56,093 bases of DNA. Source: Micrococcales bacterium UBA7469. Its GTDB lineage: Bacteria > Actinomycetota > Actinomycetes > Actinomycetales > Microbacteriaceae. The DNA lies in contig DLPB01000014.1 of the NCBI GenBank assembly GCA_002479805.1, positions 1-56,093 of the forward strand, given 5' to 3'. The notes under the pieces were generated by a model. That model was not told where the DNA came from, did not search any database, and saw only the letters and a list, made by a program, of their open reading frames with translations. This document shows positions 39,618 through 48,375 of this stretch, in pieces. The translations under genes and the position numbers were made by a program. The first letter of the stretch is position 1. Each line of letters begins with the position of its first letter.

Positions 39618-40331
39618 TGAGCCAAAGACCAGCGGATAGCCGATAAAGACAACCGCATCCATCAAAAAGTGCGCTAGCACCAAAGGAGCAACTCGCTTGG
39701 TTTTATAAAACCAATAGGCAAAGACCAAACCCATCACAAAGTTTCCGAAGAACGCCGAGAAGCCCTGGTAAGAGTGATAGCTCGCCCGAAACAACGCCGA
39801 AAGCACTATCAAGCCCCAAATAGAAATCTCAGGTTTCCACCTCGAAAGCTTGGTTGTGAAAAAACCGACTGCGATTACCTCTTCGAGTAGACCAGCCTTC
39901 ATTGCCGCCAGCAGCAACACCGGTATGGTCCACCAGTTATCCCCCAGGGCAGTTGGGATCACCCTTGCAGTCAACCCCAGCTCAAGCGCGAGAAAGTAAA
40001 GCCCAATTCCGGGAAGCCCGACACCGGCAGCAACCAAGACCACCTGACGCAGATCTGCCAACTTGGGTCTTAGCCCAAGGTCGATGCCGTCTTGCTGCAA
40101 AAAGTAGAGCGCTAGTAGCACTGGCACCAATGCCAAAGCGATGCTCGCCAGTTGGCTAATCAGGTCAAGCCATGGCACCTCGGCAAGTGGTCGATTGAGG
40201 GTAGCGGTGGCTTGGGCGAGTCCGCCTTCTTGCAAGAGTTTGCGAATCAGCGAGATGGTTGACCAGATCGCAGATGCCCCCAAGGACAGCATCAGCACCA
40301 GCCAAAACTCATACCTGTGGTTCTTTGTCAC
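39615..40331 (-). CDS. CPBP-family intramembrane protein (CAAX-protease-like)
   Basis: A 238-residue membrane protein with about seven helices and the ABI/CPBP motif layout: motif 1 AGLLEEVIAVGFF, motif 2 ALFRASYHSYQGF and motif 3 LAHFLMDAVVF. The glutamate pair and both histidines are present, but the usual arginine three residues after the glutamate pair (EExxxR) is a valine here, so protease activity is uncertain. GTG start at 40331. It ends ten bases before proC, so the two may be co-transcribed. Confidence 0.78.
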   Translation of the reverse strand: MTKNHRYEFWLVLMLSLGASAIWSTISLIRKLLQEGGLAQATATLNRPLAEVPWLDLISQLASIALALVPVLLALYFLQQDGIDLGLRPKLADLRQVVLVAAGVGLPGIGLYFLALELGLTARVIPTALGDNWWTIPVLLLAAMKAGLLEEVIAVGFFTTKLSRWKPEISIWGLIVLSALFRASYHSYQGFSAFFGNFVMGLVFAYWFYKTKRVAPLVLAHFLMDAVVFIGYPLVFGS

Positions 40332-40386
40332 GTCTCAACTTTCAACACCAGCCCGTTTGAAGAGTTTAGGTGTCGCAGGTGTGGGT

Positions 40387-40392
40387 TAGGTT
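40387..40392 (+). promoter_or_regulatory. -10 element, leaderless start of radA
   Basis: TAGGTT ends six bases before the GTG at 40399. No Shine-Dalgarno. Confidence 0.45.
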
Positions 40393-40398
40393 TCATTC

Positions 40399-41709
40399 GT
40401 GGCTAAGCAAAAAACCGAATTCAAGTGCTCCGAGTGTGGCTGGACCACCGTCAAGTGGGCAGGTCGTTGCGGCGAATGTCAGGCATGGGGAAGCCTTGAT
40501 GAAACCAGTGGCACAACCAAAGAAGTGCGCGCCCTAAAACTCAACGAGTCGCAGGCCGCAAGGCCAATCACCGAGATTGAAACCGGTGAGAATCAAAGCC
40601 AACCAACCATGGTTGGAGAATTCGACCGAGTACTCGGCGGCGGACTGGTCCCAGGAGCCGCCATCCTGCTCTCCGGAGAACCCGGTGTTGGCAAGTCAAC
40701 TCTGCTGCTTGAGGTGGCATCACGCCTCGCCAAGCAAGGTAAGAAGGTGCTTTATGTCTCAGCGGAAGAGTCTGCTTCCCAGGTAAAACTGCGTGCCCAA
40801 CGAACCAACGCTCTTAGCGACAATCTCTACCTGGCTGCCGAAACCGACCTGGCAACCGTGCTCGGTCAGGTCGAAGCGATCAAGCCTGAGCTGTTTATTG
40901 TCGACTCGGTTCAGACTGTGGCATCCAGCGACATCGATGGCGTAGCTGGAATGCCAGCCCAGGTGCGCGAGGTAGCAGCAAATCTGATCCGCACTGCCAA
41001 GCAAAATGGCATTCCACTGCTTTTGGTTGGTCACGTCACCAAAGACGGCTCGATAGCAGGACCCAGAACTCTCGAACATCTAGTTGATGTGGTTTGCCAT
41101 TTCGAAGGCGATCGCCAGACCTCACTTCGTTTCGTGAGAACCCTCAAGAATCGCTTTGGACCAACCGACGAGGTTGGCTGTTTCGAGCTAACCGGTGAGG
41201 GAATCGTGGAGGTTCCGGACCCAAGCTCGCTGTTTGTTTCCGGCTCGCAAAACCCGGTCTCTGGAACTTGCATCACGGTGACGGTTGAGGGCAAGCGAGC
41301 GCTCATTGCCGAAATACAGGCCCTGGTGGTTCACTCCACCGCCCCGCAACCGAGGCGCGTAACCAACGGCGTCGATTCATCCCGAGTCGCCATGATCCTT
41401 GCTGTCCTAGATCGCAGGGCCGGCATCTCGGTGTCGGACAAGGATGTCTATGTGTCAACCGTCGGTGGCATGAAAATTACCGAACCAGCAGCAGACCTAG
41501 CCATCGCGATTGCTATTGCCTCGGCTGTGAAGGACAAGCCAGTGGCCAACCAGATTGCGGCCTTTGGTGAGATTTCACTCGCTGGTGAGATTCGTGGGGT
41601 TACCAATGGCGCGCAACGAAGCCAGGAAGCCTTGCGACTTGGTCACCCAAAGGTGATTGGCGAAAAAGGTCAACTGGTCAAGGCTGCGATTAGCCAAGCC
41701 ATTAGTTGA
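40399..41709 (+). CDS. radA: DNA repair protein RadA
   Basis: A 436-residue recombination helicase. The N-terminal zinc finger is FKCSECGWTTVKWAGRCGEC (CxxC...CxxC), Walker A is GEPGVGKSTLLLEV near residue 95, the RadA hallmark is TLKNRFGPTDEVG and the C-terminal Lon-like domain includes AADLAIAIAIASA. It promotes branch migration of recombination intermediates. GTG start, predicted leaderless. The stop overlaps the next gene (opposite strand) by eight bases. Confidence 0.94.
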   Translation: MAKQKTEFKCSECGWTTVKWAGRCGECQAWGSLDETSGTTKEVRALKLNESQAARPITEIETGENQSQPTMVGEFDRVLGGGLVPGAAILLSGEPGVGKSTLLLEVASRLAKQGKKVLYVSAEESASQVKLRAQRTNALSDNLYLAAETDLATVLGQVEAIKPELFIVDSVQTVASSDIDGVAGMPAQVREVAANLIRTAKQNGIPLLLVGHVTKDGSIAGPRTLEHLVDVVCHFEGDRQTSLRFVRTLKNRFGPTDEVGCFELTGEGIVEVPDPSSLFVSGSQNPVSGTCITVTVEGKRALIAEIQALVVHSTAPQPRRVTNGVDSSRVAMILAVLDRRAGISVSDKDVYVSTVGGMKITEPAADLAIAIAIASAVKDKPVANQIAAFGEISLAGEIRGVTNGAQRSQEALRLGHPKVIGEKGQLVKAAISQAIS

Positions 41710-42307
41710 GGATAAAGCTCTTCTCCTCGGAGATTACGCCGTTGACCTCAACCTTGATTTTGTAGGTAGCACCACCGGTTGGAACCGGTTCGTTGTTCTC
41801 GGCGTTGCAACCATTCTCAGATGAGTAGACCTTGTCCCATGGCGATCGCATTGCGGCTACCGCCTGGTTAGAAGGCAACACCACATCCGAATCGGTTAGC
41901 CCGTCTCTGTCACACTGCTTGGATGACCAGTAGGTCTGATCCCCCGAGGTGATGGTGAAGAAGGTGCCGCGAAGACCAACGTTGAACTTGCAGTCTTCTA
42001 GCCCAGTATTCACGATCGAATACCAAATCAACGGGGTCTGATCGGATGAGAAAGTATTGAGAGTCTCGGTCTCGTTGCCGATCATCACCTCAACCTGAAC
42101 CACGCCAGGCTGACAGACCGGTGCTTCTGTTTCGGTTGTGGCCTCAGCTGATACGGTTGCCGATTCACTGCTGGTGCTAGCGGTCATCTGAGGCTCGGAT
42201 GAACCAAATGGGTTAGCGATAGAAATCCAGGCCCAAACACCAAGGATGAGAAGTGCCAAAAGTAGAGCGCCGCGACGGCGAGCATAAATCTGTTGTTGGG
42301 TAGGCAT
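41702..42307 (-). CDS. Membrane-anchored extracytoplasmic protein, unknown
   Basis: A 201-residue protein with a basic N-terminus (YARRRGALLLALLILGVWAW), a helix that anchors it to the membrane, and a Ser/Thr/Glu-rich linker (STSSESATVSAEATTETEAP). The outer domain (~80-201) has four cysteines (VCQPGVV, EDCKFN, KQCDRDG, NGCNAEN) that could form two disulfides, and ends in a beta-rich VEVNGVISEEKSFILN. I recognise no family; the layout resembles DUF4232-like actinobacterial proteins but this is weak. ATG with TAGATT six bases upstream; probably leaderless. Confidence 0.7.
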   Translation of the reverse strand: MPTQQQIYARRRGALLLALLILGVWAWISIANPFGSSEPQMTASTSSESATVSAEATTETEAPVCQPGVVQVEVMIGNETETLNTFSSDQTPLIWYSIVNTGLEDCKFNVGLRGTFFTITSGDQTYWSSKQCDRDGLTDSDVVLPSNQAVAAMRSPWDKVYSSENGCNAENNEPVPTGGATYKIKVEVNGVISEEKSFILN

Positions 42308-42313
42308 GAGACA

Positions 42314-42319
42314 AATCTA
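42314..42319 (-). promoter_or_regulatory. -10 element, leaderless start of the gene ending at 41702
   Basis: TAGATT on the minus strand ends six bases before the ATG at 42307. Confidence 0.45.
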
Positions 42320-42320
42320 G

Positions 42321-42815
42321 TTATAGGTATTTGAGCATGCGGGAGTTTCCCAGCGTGTTCTGCTTAACTCTCGCCAAATCCAAGAACTCCGCCACACCCT
42401 CGTCATGAGAGCGAACCATCTCGGCGTAAGTTTCGGCATCAACCGGAATATCAGAAATCACCTCAAAGCCGTGGCTACGGAAGAACTCAACCTCGAAGGT
42501 TAGGCAAAAGACTCTGTGGATGCCAAGCTGCTTGGCCCGCTGAAGTAGCTCGGTCAATATCGCTGCACCCAAACCTCTGCGCTTGTGGCTGAGATCGACT
42601 GCCAAGGTTCTAACTTCTGCCAAGTCCTGCCACATAACGTGCAGGGCTCCAAAGCCCACCACTTCACCGTCTAATTCAGCAACTACGAACTCTTGAATTG
42701 ATTCGTAGAGTTCGACCATTTCCTTGCCCAGCAGCACGCGATCGGCAACCAGTGGTTCGGCAATCTTTTGGATGCGCGGAACATCGCTGGTGCGGGCAGA
42801 TCGAATCAAGAGCAT
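42321..42815 (-). CDS. Amino-acid N-acetyltransferase-like GNAT protein
   Basis: A 164-residue single-domain GNAT acetyltransferase. The start MLLIRSARTSDVPRIQKI is the usual first strand, the acetyl-CoA loop is LSHKRRGLGAAILTELLQRA and the end of the fold is FEVEFFRSHGFEV. It resembles the short actinobacterial N-acetylglutamate synthase (ArgA-like) that makes the first arginine intermediate; this is a family-level match. I use ATG 42815, because CATAAT lies six bases upstream, over a TTG six codons earlier. Confidence 0.85.
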   Translation of the reverse strand: MLLIRSARTSDVPRIQKIAEPLVADRVLLGKEMVELYESIQEFVVAELDGEVVGFGALHVMWQDLAEVRTLAVDLSHKRRGLGAAILTELLQRAKQLGIHRVFCLTFEVEFFRSHGFEVISDIPVDAETYAEMVRSHDEGVAEFLDLARVKQNTLGNSRMLKYL

Positions 42816-42821
42816 TGGGCA

Positions 42822-42827
42822 ATTATG
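42822..42827 (-). promoter_or_regulatory. Possible -10 element for the GNAT gene
   Basis: CATAAT on the minus strand ends six bases before the ATG at 42815. It differs from TATAAT at the first base. Confidence 0.4.
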
Positions 42828-42833
42828 GAGCAA

Positions 42834-43343
42834 TTAGCCCTGAAGTGGAATTAGAACCTCGTTGTGACGCAGGAAAAAGGGTGTCCAAGGTCCGTCGTAA
42901 CGTGCATAAATCGCCTGCCCCGAGGCTTCGATTTGCCTATCGGAAAGTTGCTGCCTCAGCCACGTTGCCTTGGAGTCAAACAGGGTTTGACTTGCCAGCC
43001 CGGCGAACGAAACCGCAGCAAATCTGCCACCTGGTTGCTGAGCGAACGATAGCGACTGATCTGAGCTGGATGGCAGCTGACTCAGCGACATCGATGCCGG
43101 CATCACAAAAGAGGTGACGAAGCCTGCTTCCTTTTGAGCCTGCAGCACCGGTGCAGTCATGGCAATTGACTTACCGGCGTTGTTGCCACCAAAGATGTAG
43201 TTAGCCAAGCGACGAAACGCCTGATTGCCTGCGGTCGCCATGGATCCAGGTTCGCTAGTGCTCACCAGAATGTGTGGCGGGTAGTGACGAATCTCGAAGC
43301 CACCGAGGTCCTCAATGAGTTGATACCCCAGCTTCTCGGTCAT
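42834..43343 (-). CDS. SOUL family haem-binding protein
   Basis: A 169-residue SOUL/HBP-fold protein. The opening YQLIEDLGGFEIRHYPPHIL and the segment RLANYIFGGNNAGKSIAMTA are typical of this haem-binding family; IAMTAPVLQ is a widely conserved motif. A role in haem handling is possible given the cytochrome c genes elsewhere in the window, but this is inference. It begins at the base after the clpC stop (TAA then ATG), so it is probably co-translated with clpC. Confidence 0.85.
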   Translation of the reverse strand: MTEKLGYQLIEDLGGFEIRHYPPHILVSTSEPGSMATAGNQAFRRLANYIFGGNNAGKSIAMTAPVLQAQKEAGFVTSFVMPASMSLSQLPSSSDQSLSFAQQPGGRFAAVSFAGLASQTLFDSKATWLRQQLSDRQIEASGQAIYARYDGPWTPFFLRHNEVLIPLQG

Positions 43344-45800
43344 TTAGGAAACTACCGACTGAGCACGATCTGTCGAGACAAAGGTGAACTCTCCAGAATT
43401 GTAATCCACCAGGATGTCCTGCGAGTTCTGAATGTCTCCACTGAGGATGCGCTCTGAAATCGCGTCTTCGATCTCTCGCTGCACCACCCTGCGCAAAGGT
43501 CTAGCTCCGAGCGCTGGTTCGTAGCCGAGCTCGATTAGCTTCTCCTTGGCGTTTGAGGTGAGGATCAACTTCAGATCACGGTCATCTAGACGCAACTGCA
43601 GACGCTTGATAAACAAGTCCACGATCTGCAATAGCTCCTCGCGGGTGAGCTGTGGGAAGACGATTACCTCATCGACACGGTTCAGGAACTCAGGCTTGAA
43701 GTTTTGCTTTAGGGATTCGTTTACCCTTGCCTTCATCTGGTCGTAGTCGTTCTTGGTGTCGCCCTCGAGGGTGAAGCCAAGCGCACCACGAGTGATCTCC
43801 TTGGTTCCTAGGTTGGTGGTCATGATGATCACGGTGTTCTTGAAGTCGACAACCCTTCCCTGACCATCGGTTAGGCGACCCTCTTCAAGAATCTGCAGCA
43901 GTGAGTTGAAGATGTCCGGGTGAGCCTTTTCGATCTCATCGAACAGCACAACCGAGAACGGCTTGCGACGAATCTTCTCGGTCAGCTGACCGCCCTCGTC
44001 GTAACCGACAAATCCCGGAGGAGCTCCGAATAGGCGGGAAACGGTGTGCTTCTCGCCGTACTCGCTCATATCCAGAGAGATCAAGGCGTCTTCGTCATCG
44101 AACAGGAACTCTGCCAATGCCTTAGCCAACTCGGTCTTACCAACACCGGTTGGACCGGCGAAGATGAAGGAGCCGGATGGACGCTTTGGATCTTTCAAGC
44201 CTGCGCGCTGACGGCGGATGGTCTTAGACAAAGCGGCGATTGCCAGGTCCTGACCGATTACCCGCTGGTGTAGCTCCTGCTCCATAAAGATTAGCTTTGC
44301 GCCTTCTTCCTCGGAGAGGCGGAAGACTGGAATGCCGGTGGCCTGAGCCAACACCTCGGCAATTAGACCCTCGTCTACGATGCCGGGCTTTGCGACATTT
44401 CCCTCACGGAATTCCTTCTCCATGCGCATCTTCTCGGCGGTGAGTTTCTTCTCCTCATCGCGCTTGGCAGCGGCTAGCTCAAAGTCCTGATCGGCAATTG
44501 CCTGCTCTTTGGCCTTCTTGACTACCGCGACCTTGTCTTCCATCTCACGAAGCTCAGGTGGGGAGGAGAGGAAGCTCAGGCGCAGTCGCGCTCCAGCCTC
44601 ATCAATAAGGTCAATAGCCTTGTCCGGTAGGAAACGGTCCGAAACGTAGCGGTCTGACATGCCAACTGCGGCAACGATTGCGGAGTCAGTAATGGAAACC
44701 TTGTGGTGTGCCTCATAGCGATCGCGCAGACCCTTGAGGATGTTGATTGCCATCGCCGGAGTTGGCTCAGCAACCTGCACCGACTGGAAGCGGCGCACTA
44801 GCGCGGCGTCCTTTTCGAAGTGCTTGCGGTACTCATCCAAGGTGGTGGCACCGATGGTCTGCAGTTCACCGCGAGCCAGCATTGGCTTGAGGATTGAGGC
44901 AGCATCGATTGCACCCTCTGCAGCACCAGCACCAACCAGGGTGTGGATTTCGTCGATGAAGGTGATGATGTCACCGCGGGTGCGGATTTCCTTCGTGACC
45001 TTCTTGAGACGCTCTTCAAAGTCACCGCGGTAACGAGAGCCTGCGATCAGGCTTCCCATGTCCAAGGTGTAAACCTGCTTACCGCGCAGGGTCTCTGGAA
45101 CATTGTTCGAAACAATCGCCTGAGCTAGTCCCTCAACCACCGCGGTCTTACCGACACCAGGTTCTCCGATCAGAATCGGGTTGTTCTTGGTGCGGCGAGA
45201 AAGAATCTGCATGACGCGCTCGATCTCGCGCTCGCGGCCAACCACCGGATCTAGCTTGCCCTCGGCTGCTGCCTGGGTGAGGTTGCGACCGTACTGGTCC
45301 AAAATCTGTGAGCCCTTTGGCTGTGGGTTGGTCTCGCCACCAACCGCTACCGACTCTTTGCCCTGGTAACCGGATAGCAATTGAATGACCTGCTGGCGCA
45401 CCTTATTGGTGTCTGCACCGAGTTTGGTCAATACCTGAGCAGCAACGCCCTCGCCCTCGCGAATCAAGCCAAGTAGTAGATGCTCGGTGCCGATGTAGCT
45501 GTGGCCAAGCTGAAGTGCCTCTCGCAGCGATAGCTCAAGCACCTTCTTAGCCCTTGGGGTAAATGGAATGTGACCCGATGGTGCCTGCTGGCCCTGGCCG
45601 ATGATCTCCTGAACTTGCTCGCGCACCTGCTCTAGGTTGATGCCGAGTGCCTCTAGCGCCTTAGCGGCTACGCCTTCACCCTCGTGGATAAGTCCGAGCA
45701 GAATGTGCTCGGTGCCGATGTAGTTGTGGTTTAGAAGCTTGGCTTCTTCCTGGGCAAGCACGACCACACGTCTGGCCTTGTCGGTAAATTTCTCGAACAA
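43344..45800 (-). CDS. clpC: ATP-dependent protease ATPase subunit ClpC
   Basis: An 818-residue AAA+ unfoldase that feeds proteins to ClpP. The N-terminal repeat domain (residues 1-150; MFEKFTDKARRVVVLAQEEA) binds adaptors. The first AAA+ domain has GEPGVGKTAVVEGLAQ. A UVR-type middle segment follows (REMEDKVAVVKKAKEQAIAD), then the second domain with GPTGVGKTELAKALAEFLF. TTG start with a strong GGAGGT seven bases upstream. In other actinobacteria clpC follows lysS with lsr2 between; here a 61-residue protein lies in that place. Confidence 0.95.
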   Translation of the reverse strand: MFEKFTDKARRVVVLAQEEAKLLNHNYIGTEHILLGLIHEGEGVAAKALEALGINLEQVREQVQEIIGQGQQAPSGHIPFTPRAKKVLELSLREALQLGHSYIGTEHLLLGLIREGEGVAAQVLTKLGADTNKVRQQVIQLLSGYQGKESVAVGGETNPQPKGSQILDQYGRNLTQAAAEGKLDPVVGREREIERVMQILSRRTKNNPILIGEPGVGKTAVVEGLAQAIVSNNVPETLRGKQVYTLDMGSLIAGSRYRGDFEERLKKVTKEIRTRGDIITFIDEIHTLVGAGAAEGAIDAASILKPMLARGELQTIGATTLDEYRKHFEKDAALVRRFQSVQVAEPTPAMAINILKGLRDRYEAHHKVSITDSAIVAAVGMSDRYVSDRFLPDKAIDLIDEAGARLRLSFLSSPPELREMEDKVAVVKKAKEQAIADQDFELAAAKRDEEKKLTAEKMRMEKEFREGNVAKPGIVDEGLIAEVLAQATGIPVFRLSEEEGAKLIFMEQELHQRVIGQDLAIAALSKTIRRQRAGLKDPKRPSGSFIFAGPTGVGKTELAKALAEFLFDDEDALISLDMSEYGEKHTVSRLFGAPPGFVGYDEGGQLTEKIRRKPFSVVLFDEIEKAHPDIFNSLLQILEEGRLTDGQGRVVDFKNTVIIMTTNLGTKEITRGALGFTLEGDTKNDYDQMKARVNESLKQNFKPEFLNRVDEVIVFPQLTREELLQIVDLFIKRLQLRLDDRDLKLILTSNAKEKLIELGYEPALGARPLRRVVQREIEDAISERILSGDIQNSQDILVDYNSGEFTFVSTDRAQSVVS

Positions 45801-45806
45801 GTTGGC

Positions 45807-45812
45807 ACCTCC
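45807..45812 (-). promoter_or_regulatory. Strong ribosome-binding site fixing the TTG start of clpC
   Basis: GGAGGT on the minus strand ends six bases before the TTG at 45800. It confirms TTG as the clpC start; no ATG is available near the family N-terminus (MFEKF). Confidence 0.75.
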
Positions 45813-45854
45813 AAAATCTCTAATGAAGATGCTAGGTGGCGATTGGGGTAACTG

Positions 45855-46040
45855 CTAGGGCTGTTCGCCCAAGGCGTTAGCGCGCTTGGCGCGCTCCTCG
45901 GCCTCGATCTTGGCGTAAGCATCACGCTCGCCCTTATCGGCGCGCAGAATCGAACGCAGCATTATCCAGAACAGCACCCCCACCAAAGCCGGTGGGATCA
46001 ATGAAATAAGGGCATCAAGCAGCAGGTCGCCGGTAGTCAT
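45855..46040 (-). CDS. 61-residue membrane protein
   Basis: A small protein with one membrane helix (LISLIPPALVGVLFWIMLRS) and a charged, partly coiled C-terminus (GERDAYAKIEAEERAKRANA). It lies five bases after lysS on the same strand, at the place where lsr2 stands in mycobacteria, but it shows no resemblance to Lsr2. AGGA precedes the ATG. The function is unknown; it is probably co-transcribed with lysS. Confidence 0.72.
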   Translation of the reverse strand: MTTGDLLLDALISLIPPALVGVLFWIMLRSILRADKGERDAYAKIEAEERAKRANALGEQP

Positions 46041-46045
46041 AATTC

Positions 46046-47530
46046 CTACTTCACCAATGGGAACAGGATGGTTTCGCGAATACCAAGGCCGGTCAAACTC
46101 ATCAGCAGGCGATCGATACCCATACCCATACCGCCCGATGGTGGCATGCCAAACTCAAGTGCCTTGAGGAACTCCTCATCAAGCTTCATTGCTTCTGGAT
46201 CACCGGCTTTGGCAAGTTCCATCTGCGCCATGAAACGTTCGCGCTGAATAACCGGGTCCACCAACTCGGAGTAACCGGTGGCCTGCTCAAAACCGCGAAT
46301 GTAAAGATCCCACTTCTCAACCACGCCTGAGATTGAGCGGTGGTCACGAGTTAGCGGTGAAGTGTCAACCGGGAAGTCGGTAACGAAGGTTGGGCGATCT
46401 AGCCCAGGCTTTACAAAGTGCTCCCAAAGCTCTTCGACATACTTGCCGTGCAGCGGGTGCTCAATATCAATTTGAACACTCTTGGCGAGCTTCTTTAGCT
46501 CTGCAATGTCGGTCTCAGGTGTGATTTCGACTCCGGCCGCCTCAGATAGCGAGTGGAACATCGAGATTCGAGGCCAGCTACCACCCAGGTCATTCTCGGT
46601 GCCGTCATCAAGTGCCACCTGATGGGTGCCAAAGACATCCATCGCTGCGTTCTGAATTAGCTCCTGGGTTAGGTCAGCTACCGTGTTGTAGTCGCCGTAG
46701 GCCTCATAGGCCTCCAGCATTGCAAACTCAGGCGAGTGGGTGCGGTCGGCACCCTCGTTTCTGAAGTTGCGGTTGATCTCAAAGACACGCTCCAAACCAC
46801 CGACAACCGCACGCTTTAGAAATAGCTCGGGGGCGATGCGCAGGAACAGCTCAGTATCAAAAGCATTGGAGTGAGTCTTGAATGGACGTGCCGATGCGCC
46901 ACCGTGCACAACCTGCAGCATTGGAGTCTCGACCTCCATGAATGCGCGGTTGGCAAAGGTGTTGCGAAGCGATTGCATCACCTCTGAGCGGATCTTTACC
47001 ACCTCGCGAGCGCGGTCACGCACGATCAGGTCGATGTAGCGGTGACGAACGCGGAATTCTTCGCCCAGTTCATTGTGAAGGTTTGGCATCGGGCGAATGG
47101 TCTTTGCTGCCATTTGCCACTCGACAGCCAAAATGCTCAACTCGCCGCGCTTTGAAGTGATTACCTCACCGCGAACGAAGATGTGGTCACCGAGGTCTAC
47201 TAGCTCTTTCCAAGATTCGAGTGCTTCCTCGCCAACCTTGTCGAGCGAAATCATCGCCTGAATGCGCTCGCCGGTGCCAGCCTGCAATGTCGCAAAGCAA
47301 AGCTTGCCGGTGTTGCGCAAGAACATGATGCGACCGGCTACTGCCACCTCATCGCCGGTTGCGATGTCGGCTTCCAGGTTTGGGTAGTGGGCGCGCACCG
47401 CCTCGATAGTGTGGGTAATCGGGAGCGAAACTGGGTAAGCGCTGGAGATCTCGTTCAGTCGCTCACGCTTTTGCATGCGAACGGCAATCTGCTCTGGAAG
47501 GTCATCGACCTCAATCTCTTGCTCGCTCAC
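46046..47530 (-). CDS. lysS: Lysine--tRNA ligase, class II
   Basis: A 494-residue synthetase. The N-terminal OB fold (VAVAGRIMFLRNTGKLCF) binds the anticodon. Class II motifs are FMEVETPMLQVVHGGASARPF (motif 1 region), FEINRNFRNEGADRTHSPEF (motif 2) and GMPPSGGMGMGIDRLLM (motif 3). GTG start overlaps the panC stop by four bases (GTGA), so lysS is coupled to pantothenate synthesis, as in other actinobacteria. Confidence 0.95.
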   Translation of the reverse strand: MSEQEIEVDDLPEQIAVRMQKRERLNEISSAYPVSLPITHTIEAVRAHYPNLEADIATGDEVAVAGRIMFLRNTGKLCFATLQAGTGERIQAMISLDKVGEEALESWKELVDLGDHIFVRGEVITSKRGELSILAVEWQMAAKTIRPMPNLHNELGEEFRVRHRYIDLIVRDRAREVVKIRSEVMQSLRNTFANRAFMEVETPMLQVVHGGASARPFKTHSNAFDTELFLRIAPELFLKRAVVGGLERVFEINRNFRNEGADRTHSPEFAMLEAYEAYGDYNTVADLTQELIQNAAMDVFGTHQVALDDGTENDLGGSWPRISMFHSLSEAAGVEITPETDIAELKKLAKSVQIDIEHPLHGKYVEELWEHFVKPGLDRPTFVTDFPVDTSPLTRDHRSISGVVEKWDLYIRGFEQATGYSELVDPVIQRERFMAQMELAKAGDPEAMKLDEEFLKALEFGMPPSGGMGMGIDRLLMSLTGLGIRETILFPLVK

Positions 47531-48375
47531 GATTTCCTATCGATATAAACGTTGTCAATTAGTCGAACCTCGCCAACCCTGGCTGCCACAATCAGCACCG
47601 CCAGTGAGAGACCCGGTTCACATGGTTCAAAGCTATCTGCATCGACTAGCTCTAGATACTCAAGTTTAGCCTGCGGGGATATCTCAGCTCTAGCCAGCGC
47701 CAGCACTTCTTCTCGGTTCTTACCCGCTGCCCCCGCGAAGAGGGCCTTGCTCAAAGACAGCGCAGCTGGCATGTCCTCGGGCTTTAGAAACTTATTTCTT
47801 GAGGAAAGCGCTAGCCCAGCTTCGCTTCTGATGGTTGGCCCAACCACAAATTCAATCGGGACGCGAGAGCCGGAGCTAATCTGCTCGCGCAGCATCTGCT
47901 TCACCAACGCAACCTGCTGGGCATCTTTTTGCCCAAAGAAAACGTAATCCGGCTGAACGATATCGAACAGTCGATTCACCACGGTTAACATGCCATCGAA
48001 GTGCCCCGGTCGAATTTCACCCTCAAATTTCGCACCTAATGAGCCGGCTGTGAGCTGAGTGACCGGACTGCTAATCGGGTAAACCTCGCTCGGCGATGGG
48101 GCAAATAAAACATCGACATCGTGCTCGGCTAGCAGATTGGCATCAATCCCTAGGGTTCTGGGGTATTTGTCAAAGTCCTCATTCGCACCAAACTGCAGCG
48201 GGTTCACAAAAACCGAAACCACCACAAAGTCACACTTTTGCAGAGCCAAGCGAACCAGCGAGAGGTGACCTTCGTGAAGCGCACCCATGGTTGGAACAAA
48301 ACCAATCCGATCACCTGCTGACCTGCGCTGCGCTATCAAAGCCTGTAGTTCGGCAACCGAGTGAATTAGCTGCAT
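47527..48375 (-). CDS. panC: Pantoate--beta-alanine ligase
   Basis: A 282-residue enzyme that joins pantoate and beta-alanine to give pantothenate, the coenzyme A precursor. Motifs are FVPTMGALHEGHLSLVRLA (HxGH nucleotide motif), VFVNPLQFGANEDFDKYPRT, GHFDGMLTVVNRLFDIVQPD and VFFGQKDAQQVALVKQM, with SSRNKFL near residue 190. ATG overlaps the stop of the DUF2520 gene (TGATG). panD, which usually follows panC in actinobacteria, is missing here. Confidence 0.95.
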   Translation of the reverse strand: MQLIHSVAELQALIAQRRSAGDRIGFVPTMGALHEGHLSLVRLALQKCDFVVVSVFVNPLQFGANEDFDKYPRTLGIDANLLAEHDVDVLFAPSPSEVYPISSPVTQLTAGSLGAKFEGEIRPGHFDGMLTVVNRLFDIVQPDYVFFGQKDAQQVALVKQMLREQISSGSRVPIEFVVGPTIRSEAGLALSSRNKFLKPEDMPAALSLSKALFAGAAGKNREEVLALARAEISPQAKLEYLELVDADSFEPCEPGLSLAVLIVAARVGEVRLIDNVYIDRKS

